This document shows positions 22,791 to 34,789 of a stretch of DNA of 64,000 nt, one piece after another (the first letter of the stretch is position 1; each line of letters begins with the position of its first letter). The translations under genes and the position numbers were made by a program. Source of the DNA: Corbicula japonica. Taxonomy: Eukaryota; Mollusca; Bivalvia; Venerida; Cyrenidae. Location of the stretch: positions 5,246,366-5,310,365 of the forward strand of contig JAZAYU010000036.1 of assembly GCA_038501625.1 (NCBI GenBank), in the 5' to 3' direction. The notes below the pieces were generated by a model that worked only from the letters and a program-made list of their open reading frames with translations, did not search any database and was not told the origin of the DNA.

Positions 22791-25700
22791 TGTATAAACA
22801 AAGTCTGCGAAATGTCCACCAACATCGTTTTTTGTCTCTTTCTTATCCTGAAGGAAAGAAGTCTTAAATTGGACACCGATATTATAAAAGTGATCTCCCT
22901 ATGCTATAACAACTTCCGTTTGTAAGAAATAGCGAAAGTAATTGTCTGGAGATTGTTGTCAATCTTGTTGAAATGACCTAATTATATTGATCTTTAATAT
23001 TTCTAGAAAAAAAGGATGTTGAGAGTTTTCATTCATATTGACTTCCTTATAGTTTTCATTATAAAATTGTATTTTAATATTTTAAAATTATGAATAAAAG
23101 TGCATAGACTGCAATTAACAAACAAGTTTTTCAGACATTGGAATGCAATGCAAAGTAACGAAACGAAACGCAATGCAATGCAAACACATTTTAATGACAA
23201 TTTAATAAAGTTTGAAAGCATATAATGAATTTTTCTGGTGACACTTTGTATTTCTGTGTTCATTGAGTTCACTTAAGTCGGTTAAATGCAAGTTGGTATC
23301 AAGCGGATAACGGTGAACACGAGGAGTCATTCCTAATTCGATCATGCATGAAATTAAAAACAAAATATTAGGAACGTTAAAAGGAATTGAACAACATAGA
23401 AATATTTCAGACTTGGTTTTATTCAGCTTGCATTTTGACTAGTAATTATAATGCATATTCCTGCGCTCGACTTATGACAACGGGTTGAACAGTATATATT
23501 ATCTATTCGAAATTCATAATGTGCATTTGACTGTGTACAATGGTTAGATAATAACCATTCCATCATCATCAGCGCATGGTCTCGACGTAAAGCAGAATGT
23601 TATTTTGTTATCGTCTCTGAAGAAAAACTGCCTATCAAAAAGAATTCAAAAGGGAAAGCTTTAAAAAGCATTATGTGTATCCTTGGAGTGACTGAACATT
23701 AGCAAAAACCAATGCTGTGCAAATCAATATGATACAATGCAATACAATACAATGCGAAAAGAAACGACATTGACTGACATTTCGAATAACTAGATACATA
23801 TTAATAATATTTTGAAAATATATAATGAATCATCAAGATGTAGTACTACTGTGTAAATAGGGATAACTTAAGCTTATCAAATGCAAATGTATTCTCATAG
23901 GTCTTATTGTACAAAGCTTGGTCTTTACAAAAGTAAACCATCACATCAGAATGCACAGACTCCCAACTCATCCAAAATGAAGAGAGAAAAAGAGAAAATG
24001 TCTTCGTAATATGACCATTTTCAAAAAAATAAATAAACGCCACAAATAGAATTCTTAAACTCAGGTTTAACTTTAATTTTCTCACCAAGTTTGTATTTCT
24101 CATTTTCTGGGATATCCTCGTTTAGGACTAGGACTTCCCTCGTTACAATACAAACGCGGTTTCGAATTAAAATTTCCTTACTAGGAAATGATGTGAAATA
24201 TAAATTATGTATCTTAAATTCATGCTTTGTTAAGGACAGAAACGTGTATGTGTTATTTGAACAAAATTAATTAACTCAGAGTTAACAGGGAGTGAAATTC
24301 TATAGAGGATTATGATAGCGAACATACCATTTTTGCAGTCCTTAATATGGTACACATGTCACTTATTCACTCGACACATTATTGATGAAATTTCTCGCAA
24401 TCCAGTAACTAAATAACGCATTTTGATTCTATTAATGCAAAAATAAATTAGTTACAGCAGATACAAAAGAAGCGAAACACAATTAATGTGGGATAAAGCA
24501 ATAAATTTCCTTACAGAAATGGCGGTATATGTTCTAAGAATAAACGCATAGAGGTTTTGTTTTCCAATGCAGTATCAGGCTAATATGCAATTACAGACTA
24601 GAGAACGGTGTAATTACCAATTAATCTTAGTAATTAATTACAAAATAGAAATTTATATTGCGTAACTGTCACCCGGTATATTTGTAAATATGCTGAAGGA
24701 CTTAATGCAGAATATTTTGGTTGTGAAACACTTTTAGAATATAATTAATGCGTTTAACTTAACGGATCTTACCAATCTAACAATTATTCACATTTAAAGG
24801 TACATGGTAAAAAATAAAAATTGTTTTCTTATATCAAAATTAATAAGATAAACTTTTAAAAGAATACTTAAAACAAAGAAACTGTGATGCTTAAATCATA
24901 TAAACATAACAGCATTTATTGTCTTATGAGCCTTGGAAGACGTATGGATAAATTCGCAACATTCTGTGCAGTAAAACAGATAGAGGTTTCGATATTTCTG
25001 TGATACAAGGTGCATATTAAGTAATATTTTGAAAATTATTTTGATGCTTAGCCTTCAAGTTGGAAACAATAGCGGTAATTTAAGACAAAGCTGCAGTTAG
25101 CAGTGGCCCATTTCTTATTTTTAATTTGTATCTTGGCTCATTTATTTAATGAATTGAATTTTATAAAAAATGTCTATATAATATACAACAATTTGTCATT
25201 GAGGTTTATTATAAAATTATATTTATATTTTAGACAGTTCTCCTTTCTCGTAATAAAAAAGTAAATGTGTTGTGTACAAATCTGTAATGTATAATATTAG
25301 GAATTCACACGAAACCAACAATAAACTTGTCGTTCAATCAAACCAAAATAACCAGTTTTATGCTTTGTTGACAATATTTATGAAATAATGAATGGATTTC
25401 GGGATTGTGATTGTTCTCTAACACATAATCTTCGTTTGTTTCATAGGGGACATGAACATTTAAATGTCAAAAATACTGTTATTACATTATATAATTTACA
25501 GGGAAGGCCTTGTTTAGTTACAAGTACAATTATAGTAATACCAGAATGCTGACAAAAAAGAAGACAGCGAAAGAAGCTCGCGTGTTAGCAAGATGACTTA
25601 ACTTACACCCTTTACAATACAAACACAGATAGAGATGATATCAAGTAAGCCCACGCCGCCCATACCCGGGTTGAACGCCAAACAATATTGACAGCATTAT

Positions 25701-28310
25701 GCCGATCTGAAAATATGTATCTTGCATATCACATAGAACACAAAAGGCAACATATCAAAAGCAGGAAATATATCACGGGATGAATTAACAATTTCTAACG
25801 CAATATCTGCTGAGATATTGTAACCACCCAACTTAAAACTAGCAGAAATATTAAAAATGACTGTAATATAAGAAATAATGTTAACGTCCATAAGCAAAAA
25901 CTCAAGCTCAACAACCTTCAAAGAAGGGAAACATTTTCTACAACATCGCTTTTTTAGAACAAAAAAGTAATGCATAAACCTCACTAATAGAAATGGTAAT
26001 ACAAGTGGTCCCTTGATATATTGTGTCTCCATGATGTTTTAGCTTCTGAGTACTAGTATGTTCAAGATGCTTATAACATAATGCCCAAGTTATTTACAGT
26101 GCAGAAATGTTACGGGCAAAGTCGACAATAATAGAAATATGTTATTGTAAAACAAAAATGCGCTAGAACTAACTTTGAAATCGATAGTCATTAGTTAGGG
26201 ATGGAAGAAATTGAAAACAGAATTATTATGGTAAATAAAAATGGGGGTGCTTGGATGCGTGAACAGTAACATGCTTCTGTTTCTGCATATGAACAGGCTA
26301 AATCAAACCGAGCCTGAACATGCTGCAATTACCTTAATAGTTTTATATTTTTCATGTTCGGTTCCTTTAAAAGTTCTGTTTTCATCCTTTTAAGCTTTTT
26401 CCGTGATAGATTATGAGAAATTATTGTGTTTCTATACTAACTGAAGCTTATCTTCAAGTACAACTTGTCGGCTATGTTTTCAAAAAAGCAATTGATTGTG
26501 GCTTTCGGCTTAAATCTTCTTAGAAATATTTTACGTGTATTGACCTTGGTTCTAGTAATTCAATACAGGATGACATCTTTTCTGAAACAGATGCCTTTGT
26601 AGTCGTCTTTTGTGAGTTGCTAATGGAATGATTGGAAGCATATCGAATATGTGATGAAATATAAATACGTTATGTTCTATAGGACATTGAATTTGCTAAT
26701 CAGACAACAAAATAGTGTAGCTAGGGGAAGAGATAAGAAGTGCTTTCTAACTTTGCTACAGTCTATTGTTAGCATCTTTGAACAAGAAAAACTGCAGTAT
26801 CTGAATGCCAGGCGACACAGATGTTCTTCAAGGAAATGTATAGATTGTAAATAGCGAAATCATTATGCATGATAACGATAAAGCAATATTATCAAAATTT
26901 ATTGTTACCAGTTTTACCAGATTAACTTATCTTTAAGAGTACCGGTAAAAGCAACAGTATCCAAGCTCACAAAATTCAAAAATATCTTTATTCAAATATC
27001 GTATAATAATGCACGTACAACTGTTATACACAGCCTTCCCTTTCATCTTTTTCAGTATGCAGCCCGTTGAAAAATGTTGGTCGTCATTCGTTTATTACTT
27101 TAGAAAAATTTTAGTCAAAATGTAGAACGCACACCGTGACCGTAATAGAGTTCACAAAGGGATACTGTAAAACTGGTTTTATTTGCGTTAGTTTTATTTT
27201 CGCTAATATTCGAGAATCGCTTAACTCGCGAATTCATAAATACCGAAAATATATTATGAGTTTCCATATATCCGAAATAAGTTTATCCGAAAAAATGCAA
27301 CTTAAAATAACTGACGACGTCGCGAATTCATAAATACGCGAATAAAGAAACTAGCTTTTTTTACAAAATCGCACAATTTTGACCTCGCGAAATTAATGCG
27401 TTTAACAGTAATTATTCTGCGGATTTTAAATTTGCGGTCATTTATCTAACTGCAGAAATAGCAGAAATAAAGTCACCGCAGAAATAACCACTTATACGGT
27501 ATTGCACGGACATCAACATCTGAAAATCGAAAATATACGATAATTTAAATTATAATCATCACTTGTTCTTTTATTCGAAAGAAAATTTTAGATCAAGTAA
27601 GCTTGCCTGCTTTTCTGAAGTATTTGCGTTATTCAGATAAGACATATTTAAATTAGAAATTCTTTGACGACTAGAATGAAAAAATGTTTACTATCTGTAT
27701 TAAAATGCGCCATAATTATTTCAAAAGCTGTTAACTTAATGCAGCAAGAAAAAGGGAAAAAACAAATCTTGGCATTTCAAAATGTATAATTATAATAATA
27801 AATCTGCATTCAGAAGCAGTAAAGGTTTATTATAAAAATGCTCTTCCTAACATTTTTATGAAACTGGTGAGCTTAATATGCTTACAAACAGACCACCTGA
27901 AATGAGTTTGCTGTGATATTTGTTACATTCAACTCACTCCAACAATTATTGTCAAGTGGCAAAAAATATTGTTTCTCAGCAAGCAATCAGTTGTGCCTTG
28001 AACATGTTGAAGCGAAACACAATTATTATATTAGTAACAAAACTCGTTGACCTAGACTATTTTTCAGTTAAGGTGGCTGAGACAGGTAATTCTCTTGAGA
28101 CTTAAAGCCTGTGATCACAGAAGTCGTTAGCACGCAATTTACAGTAATTCGTTCAATAACGTCGTTCTCCTTTGACGCTCCATTTCCAGTTATAATTTGA
28201 ATGATGCTCTCAGGATTGTCTACATGTTTTCACTGTTGTAATATTTACTCTCATAGAGCATCAGCTACTCTTAGCGTTTTAGAGGTAATATTAAAGAAAA
28301 ACAGTATGAA
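22790..28310 (+). repeat. Segmental duplication 2, first copy
   Basis: Colinear with 36290-41790. Anchors are 22900/36440 (AACTTCCGT...AAATAGCGAAA), 24480/38130 (AAATGGCGGTAT), 25355/39460 (AAATAACCAGTTTTATGC), 26680/40610 (GGACATTGAATTTG), 27590/41045 (ATCAAGTAAGCTTGCCTG) and 28060/41570. Divergence is substantial. Private sequence in this copy includes a block at about 26990-27530. Open frames inside, such as 25697-26032 (minus), are not kept in the sister copy. Short GCAAT-rich tracts occur at 23138-23186 and 23728-23760. Confidence 0.8.
27130..27510. mobile_element. CGCGAA-type MITE-like insertion in duplication 2
   Basis: This block, missing from the sister copy near 40990, is full of CGCGAATTCATAAAT, TTCGCTAATATTCG and CGCGAAATTAATGCG. 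The texture matches 28510-28715 and parts of 61160-61420. I see no clean terminal inverted repeat, so the ends are approximate. Confidence 0.4.
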
Positions 28311-28509
28311 GCATGTTTAAAAAAGAGATGCTTAGCATTAGTTTAACTAACACTTAAGATCTTGGTCGAACAAAACATGCAAAATAACGTTATTGTAGAT
28401 GTACTTACACATGAGGGCATACACTGTGACTTTTGTTTTTTGGTTAGACGTTATTTCCGGTTTTCGTTTCTTTTTACATTAGACTTCTATGAATATTTTA
28501 AACTTTAAT

Positions 28510-28716
28510 ATTTATGTACTGTTAAACCATTTTATTTCGCGCGGGTTTATTTTCCGCGTTTTTCACGCTACGACAAGAGCGCGAAATTCAACCCCAGCGA
28601 AAATAAACCATTTAACAGTGTTTCTTTATAGGAAAATACAGTTTCGCGAATTTATTCCCCAGTGAATTTGTAATTAACGGGTTTGCGCGAAATTAAACTA
28701 TACTACAGTATTTCAA
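28510..28716. mobile_element. MITE with TACTGT termini and internal palindrome
   Basis: It begins TACTGTTAAACCATTTTATT with CGCG following, and ends with CGCGAAATTAAACTATACTACAGTA, an imperfect inverted repeat of about 25 bp. A tighter inner palindrome pairs the first 40 bp with GCGAAAATAAACCATTTAACAGTG ending near 28622, so a shorter element may be nested in or fused with a second. TACAGT/ACTGTA ends suit a Tc1/mariner-type MITE. No protein is encoded. Confidence 0.55.
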
Positions 28717-28772
28717 GGAAGGTTAAGAATAATGAATTGATTTATTGCTGATAGCTTTATTAGTGTATTATA

Positions 28773-28828
28773 CGGAATCGACCCTACGATTTGGACGCGC
28801 GAAGCGCGTCGAAATCGTGTCGATTCCG
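28773..28828. repeat. GC-rich hairpin
   Basis: CGGAATCGACCCTACGATTT plus a GGACGCGC core pairs with GCGCGTCGAAATCGTGTCG and ATTCCG around a GAA loop, with few mismatches. It is strikingly GC-rich for this locus. Confidence 0.75.
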
Positions 28829-28859
28829 ATTACGGTATTGCACATGAGCAAAAAGGAGT

Positions 28860-29060
28860 ACCTTGAAACTTTGAAACCGTGTCGCAAAATAAGGCTTCTG
28901 ATTGGACAATATGGCTTTCATCCGGGTGCAATAGTCCAGATGGCTCGCTTCCGGATTTTAAAACTGAAAAGCCGCCATTTTGTTTCTCGATTCACATATT
29001 CAGAAGTTCTTCTCCAAATGTTAGATACCAATTAAGATTTAACTCGCCAAAAAGTTTAGG
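28860..29060 (+). promoter_or_regulatory. Promoter-like stretch with YY1-type motif and splice donor
   Basis: A locally GC-richer stretch holds an inverted CCAAT box (GATTGGACAAT, about 28898) and AAGCCGCCATTTTGT (about 28971), which matches the YY1 consensus often placed at animal transcription starts. A donor-like TTTAG|GTAAATAAG follows at about 29058. Together they look like a promoter with a short non-coding first exon on the plus strand. I find no downstream exon. A decayed repeat-borne promoter is equally possible. Confidence 0.3.
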
Positions 29061-29505
29061 TAAATAAGTTTCTACATTGATTCAAACCTAATATTGTCAC
29101 AGAGTTAGGGTCTAACAGTAGACTCCACCGTAGAGATACGTATTACGGTAGTTGTTAGGCATTGTGTTACTTAAAATACAGAGTTAGAAATTGACATTAA
29201 CACCGGTTTCCCCAGCATGCTCAACATGGAAAATTTACTTGTTTTATTTTTACTGCAATATCAACAGAAACAGTAAGTTTAACATTGCAGTTTAGATGAT
29301 AATATCGATTGCTTTTGTTTTAATTTGGTGTAAGAAAGCGATTAGGTATTGCGTTGAATTAACTCTGGATATTGTAGACTGGACAGAACTGGTCAAATGA
29401 AATCTGACCAGCTTATGGCATTGAAGATGTGTATACTTGATCAGGACTCGAAACCAAGGTTCTCAGATAAAACATACAGCTACTCTGCCAAATTAAGTAA
29501 AAATC

Positions 29506-29748
29506 TGAGGCATGGCAAAGCTGTGTTTACCAAATGCTATCTGAATAATGCTTCATTTGCAACAAATACAAATTATAACATTTCATTTAAAAAAAAATGA
29601 GGTATAGTGTAGAATGATTTAAATAGGAAGCACGGCGAAGCCGTGTTTACCACTACTTAATTTCAGATTTTAGAAGTAATTGCTCTGTCAAACAAGTAAC
29701 TGTTACAAGTTCAAATTTATTGCATGGTGAAGCCATGTTGACCATTAA
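29506..29748 (+). repeat. Three spaced copies of a CACGGCGAAGCCGTG hairpin motif
   Basis: The motif GGCATGGCAAAGCTGTGTTTAC at about 29511 recurs as GCACGGCGAAGCCGTGTTTACC (29630) and GCATGGTGAAGCCATGTTGACC (29723), each a small hairpin. The changes in the stem are compensated: CACGGC pairs with GCCGTG, and CATGGT with GCCATG allowing G-T pairs. Confidence 0.5.
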
Positions 29749-29904
29749 TAGACCTGTTTCATAATACCGTTGTATTACGTGTTTTTATCGCAACCACATA
29801 CATGTAATCGTCGAATTTCAGAAGGAGGCATAATACATCTATGCTGGGTCGCATCATTACACATTAGATTATAACGCAATGCCAAGAAATTTGACAAGTT
29901 TTAC

Positions 29905-29960
29905 TGAACAGAACAGAACAGAACATATCGTTTATTTCGTCCAAGTGCATGATTACACAA
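29905..29960 (-). mobile_element. Possible LINE 3' tail
   Basis: On the minus strand the sequence reads ATAAACGATATG followed by four GTTCT-type units ending in TTCAG. A polyadenylation-like AATAAA followed by a short tandem repeat is how many CR1/L2-type elements end. It is on the same strand as the LINE at 31201-32718 but 1.2 kb downstream of its stop, so it may be that element's end or a separate fragment. Confidence 0.3.
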
Positions 29961-30457
29961 TAAGGACAATATAACACAATATAACAAATACATACGTATA
30001 TATCTGACTTCCGGTAAACAATCTGGGTGTGTATGTGGAGGGGGGGAGGGAGAGAGCAAGTCTCAGAAAATTAATAATCCCATGTTTTGTAGACAAAAAA
30101 TACATTATTTCGATCTGCGTAAAGGGACCAAAATAAATAAATAAATAGATCTTCAACAATGTATGTTATATACTTAGTGATAATAATAAACTAAATAATA
30201 ATAATATTAACATTAACAATAATATTATTATTAACAGTATCATTATTAGAGCTACTTACAATAACAGGCAAAAAAATGAACAGATATACAAAACTCAAGT
30301 ATAATTCAGAGTGCATTATACGCTTCCGTGATTTACGTCATAGCCCGGTTAGAGAGTTTTTAGAGTAATATAGATTTACCTTTGACGTTATAATTTGTTA
30401 TTGTTCAGGGTTTTGACAGTTAAATCATAGTTTCATTTAAATAATTTTACATTTCTT

Positions 30458-30650
30458 ATGTCGACAAACAAAACAGATTATATGGACAATGACACATTTA
30501 CATATTTACGGTTGAGATTAAAGATTAGCCTAAATGAGATACATGCGAGTGAGAAAAACGTGCGTTTGGTAACAATGACTGAAAACAGCGAGAATATTGA
30601 AAAGAAGCGATCATTGCAAGTGTGTCATGGGGACATGAGCTAATGTTTAC
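30458..30650 (+). other. Candidate small first exon (61-codon frame and donor)
   Basis: A 61-codon frame (MSTNKTDYMDNDTFTYLRL...) ends TGA... TAA-type context and nine bases later comes a near-perfect donor ACAG|GTAAGAG (30652). Upstream are TTACGTCATAG and TTGACGTTATAA, CRE-like sites. The protein is charged and not recognised. The frame closes before the donor, so if the exon is real the frame would be an upstream ORF. Confidence 0.2.
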
Positions 30651-30941
30651 AGGTAAGAGTAGATCTAGTTTAATTGTTCGCATTTCCTGGTCGTAAGAAA
30701 TTAGATCTAAATGTTATATATGCTACACAGGGATGAAGATGTTTTAACAACAACAACAAAGGAAACAAACAAACAAATATAGTACATTCAACATTGTAGT
30801 TTTCCAATAATGATGAATGTTCTTGGAGTATATACATGTTAACTTACAAGTAGTGACCATTATTGTTGTGTTAAAAAAAAGAAAAGAAAAAGAGTAGGTT
30901 CATAATAGACACAAATAAGCCCATATACATGTGAAGAAAGA

Positions 30942-30989
30942 GTAGATCCAGATCAGTTGGCATATAAATGCCATCTGATCAGGATCTAC
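30942..30989. repeat. Hairpin, 21-bp arms
   Basis: GTAGATCCAGATCAGTTGGC plus A pairs with TGCCATCTGATCAGGATCTA plus C with two mismatches around a six-base TATAAA loop. It lies between the LINE stop codon side and the putative tail. Confidence 0.8.
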
Positions 30990-31200
30990 GCTTACGGTAC
31001 ATATTTCTATGTAGTCGAGGATCAAAATAACACAAAGTCATTAAATAAAGAGAATATGACATGTAAAATGAGCTTAGTACAAGATTACATGTATGAGTAA
31101 TAATAAATATTTGTTACATATTATATTCCAAAATGTTTACAACCCGGTGGCATTGGTATATTGAATGTATTGAGATTAATGCACAAATATTCATAATAGA

Positions 31201-32718
31201 TTAATGCACAAATTTACCCATAATAGTTTTTATAAACTTAATTGCTTCTTTTAAATTCGATACAGAGGAAGAAGATAAGACAGTCTTTAATGACAAGTTG
31301 TGTAGTTGTGTATTTGTATTGAGTAGAAATTGAATTCTTTCATTTCGAAAAAAAGAGCAATCAACAATATAATGTCGTTCTGAACCAATCTGTTCATTAT
31401 CACATAATGGGCAAGTTCTGTTGTCAAATGGTGTACCATCATATCGGCCTGTTTCAACAGGAAGATGGTGATTAGCAGTTCTGAATTTAAAAAGGGTTAA
31501 GTATTCTGTTTTGTTTAATGATTTCAAGTAGTTTTCAAACTCATGATTTTCTTTAAAAGTAGAATATATTTGGCCTTTGTTTGAGGTTCTTAGTTGTTCA
31601 TGCCATGATTGTTTGAACTGATCAATGAGTGTTTGCTTAACTAGTCTGTGAATATTTTTTTGAGTGAGTTCAAACTGATTATTCCACAAATGTGGTTGTC
31701 CTACGGACTCTAATATTTCTTTAATTTTGTTTGATCATTTAAAATTATTATCTGGGAGATGCATCATATATTTATAAATTTGATGAGAATATTTTTGTTC
31801 TTTTCCTGTTATTAGGCGGTTCCAGTAAGAGATCATTCGGCTTTTTATAATTATAGAGATTGGGTACCTTCCAAGTTCCCCATATATGAAAGACATTGGA
31901 GTAGATTTTCTGGCTTTAGTAATTTTCCTTAAGAAATCATTGTGAATTTTTTCTAGCATTTCTATGTTTTCATATCCAAATATTTCAGAACCGTATGTTA
32001 AAATCGGGAGTACAGTATGATCAAAGAGTTTAATCAATAAGTCTATTGGTAAATCAGCATTGTTAGCTTTAGTAAAAAGAAGATGCATGGCTTTTGATGC
32101 CTGCTCTGTAATATGTTTCCTGGCTTTTAAGAAGGATCCATTGCTAGATAGTGTAAGTCCTAAGTAATGATAGTTATCTTAAATTTCAATTGTTTTGTCC
32201 CCTATTTTAAAGTTGTGATTTCTTAAATTTCTGGCTCCAAAGAATTTTGGTTTTATTTATATTAATATTGAGATGCCAATTATTACAATAGTTATTGAAA
32301 ATATTTAAGCTTCTCTGAAAATCAGATGGTGACTCAGATATTAAGATAGTATCATCGGCATAGAGCAAGATCAGGAGTTTAAGCCACATTGTTAAGTCTA
32401 AAGGATCTTTAAGCTCTACACCAACTGAACCATTAAGATGCATATAGGTATGAAGGTCATTTAAAAATAACGAAAAAAGGACTGGTGAAAGATTTGTACC
32501 TTGTCTAACTCCAATTTCAGATATGAAAAGTGCAGAATTTTCACCCTTAAAAGAAACATATGATTTAATACTCATGTACATGTTGTTTATGATATTGAAG
32601 AACTTTCCAGATATGTTGTTTTGTAAGAGTTTATGCCAAAGGCCTACCCGCCACACTTTATCAAAGGCTTGAGAAAAATCAATAAAACAGCAATAAACTG
32701 ATTTACTTGACTCTTAAA
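31201..32718 (-). pseudogene. 5'-truncated CR1/L2-type LINE reverse transcriptase, decayed
   Basis: The conceptual protein covers RT motif A (FIDFSQAFDK), motif B (GVRQGTNLSPVLFSLFLNDL), the catalytic YADD of motif C, the thumb region (MHLLFTKAN... VLPILTYGSEI) and a C-terminal zinc knuckle CPLC...ERHYIVDC, the usual order for the 3' half of a jockey/CR1/L2-clade ORF2. The N-terminal endonuclease and the start of RT are missing. It is broken by a frameshift at about 32240, a TAA at 32181-32179 and a TGA at 31737-31735. 5' truncation is typical of target-primed reverse transcription. Assignment to CR1/L2 rather than a neighbouring clade is by texture only. Confidence 0.88.
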
Positions 32719-32838
32719 ATAATTGAAAATGATCATATTGCCCTCACTGATCTTCCTAGAGGAACTGTTTATTTGACACTTTTGGGATGTTTTCAATCCG
32801 CACCGAAGCATGAAATTATATAGCCTTTAGCAGTGTTT

Positions 32839-33060
32839 CTAAAATTTCAAAATCCCATTCGGACTTTGACGCCAAAATGAACTATTCTCCGACTTCCAGT
32901 CCCCACTTTCAGCGCATTTCATTCTTCTGACCCCAGTCCATTTCTCCCTTACGACATAATTTCTCGCGGACGATATCCTACAACCTCCCAACAGATTCAT
33001 GATTTTTGAGTTGTAGACGGAAAAATTCTTTGATCGATTTATTACAGTGGCATGCGACAT
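32839..33060 (-). other. Open frame of unknown nature, 73 codons
   Basis: The stretch is richer in GC and CpG than its surroundings and reads MSHATVINRSKNFSVYNSK... with a basic middle. An ATTACGTCATG site lies upstream. Its 3' end (TTCTAAAATTT) resembles the AAAATTTTAGAAACAATGGCC piece at 33940, so part is probably dispersed repeat. I do not recognise a family. Confidence 0.2.
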
Positions 33061-33064
33061 TTGA

Positions 33065-34785
33065 AGTTTACGGCAATCGGCGTCTTTGTTGTTAACACAA
33101 CTTCACAAGCATCCCATGCATTTCAAACATGACGTAATAGGTCAAAACATTAATCGACATCAGTATTCATAGCGATTGTGAAGTGGATTATTTAGTTCGT
33201 TAAACTTGTATTAACTCTCGGATTTTTGGAAGGCAACTATTCGCTTTATGTAAATGCCGTATACGTCGATCATATCATGCTCGTTAACACAATATTATAT
33301 TTTTTGGAAATATTATTCTATTCTTTTAGGATGTGGTGATTCTTGAATCTACAACTTGCACGAGTATATGTATACAATGAATGCTGCTTGCGTAGATTTT
33401 TTTTGTAAATTTGTCATTTATTTGAATGTTGTATGCGTAAGTAAGCATGCTGTGTTGTATGCGTAAGTAAGCATGCCGGTCACTCGATATTTAAAAAAAT
33501 AAAAATCATATTCATTTGAGCCATTTTAACTTTGCTGTGAAAACAATTAAAGTGAAGTCATTATAATATAAGTTTTCTTTAAATTTAAGAAACAGCAATT
33601 TTAAATTTTATTCGGTTGTCGGTCATTTAGAATTACTCACATCGGACTAACACTTCTTTCAATAAAATCAAACTGTTTTATTGTCTACCGACCACATCCC
33701 GTTTTGTCTATGCCGCAGGCTATTCAAGTGACGTGTTTTATGGGAAGTCATAGCAGCAGAGTTGTGAATTCAATAATTAACATGTTAATTGCTGATTAAG
33801 CTGTAAAAAATTGTACATGTATATGTACCTAATTTTTGTAACAATTTATGGGCCATTATTCATGACCGATATTTTAACCAATTGTGAAATTTCAATCAGA
33901 CATTCTTCCCGAAAATCGGTCAATGACCGGCCTGCTGAAAATTTTAGAAACAATGGCCTCTCGGTATGGATAAAGTAACACAAAATAACAGGATGTTTAT
34001 TCTAAGCAGACGAATGCAGTATACTGAATCTTGCTAACAAGAAAAAAAGACAATCCTGGAAACACTCCGCTCGATTATTGCCATTGATTAAACATAAGCC
34101 ATTCATTAGTTAAAGTTTGATTGTTAGACAAACTTCATTAGCACAAGAAATAGACTGATGCTCTTAAAGTCCGCCAGTTTTTGTAAATCTCTTTTAATTT
34201 AAAGCCACAAACAAAACGATCGAGTTACATTTTGCTATTAAGGCCTGACTAGATATGCCCTATCAGGATCGATCGATAGTAACTTATATATATTAAATAA
34301 AAGATGGTAAAAAGCAAAATAATTTTCTTATGGTTAGTAAATTAGATATATTAAATGAAAGATGGTAAAAAGCAAAATAATTTTGTATGGTTCATAAGCC
34401 TAAATTATTTAAGATTCTACTTGGTTTCTGGTGTTCCTGAAATGAGCGTTTGTTATAATCTAATAAACTGGATTATTTTGCATAATAAATAGTTTCTTTT
34501 TTCCTTGCAAACTGTATGTGTGATTATCGATTTTTGAGTCCATATACTTAAAATTTTAAAGAAATTGTGTCGAGAGTACATAATAAAACCCATAGCATTC
34601 ACTATTTATATGCAAGTCCGCATACGTTGCCTCGTTCTGACATCGCGTTTCGATAAAAATCGGAAAACCTGTTCCGCGAAGGAGCAATGTGAAAAGGGTC
34701 TATTAATTGGTATTTGAAAATTTATTTAATTTTCACAGTCCAAATTCCAATAGTTTGGGTCGAGCTTTTGTGTAAATGCCTGGGT
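33065..34785. other. No gene; small local tandem duplications
   Basis: Holds a 23-bp direct repeat (GTTGTATGCGTAAGTAAGCA) at 33427-33475 and a roughly 60-bp unit repeated twice at 34287-34396 (AAAGATGGTAAAAAGCAAAA). Nothing else is supported. Confidence 0.6.
34287..34396 (+). repeat. 60-bp tandem duplication
   Basis: TATATTAAATAAAAGATGG... through AAAGCAAAATAATTTTCTTA is repeated with small changes directly afterwards. Confidence 0.8.
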
Positions 34786-34789
34786 CCAG

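Noticed and set aside
25697..26032. 111-codon minus-strand frame in duplication 2
   Set aside because: The sister copy (39830-39960) lacks much of it and does not keep the frame; no family motif.
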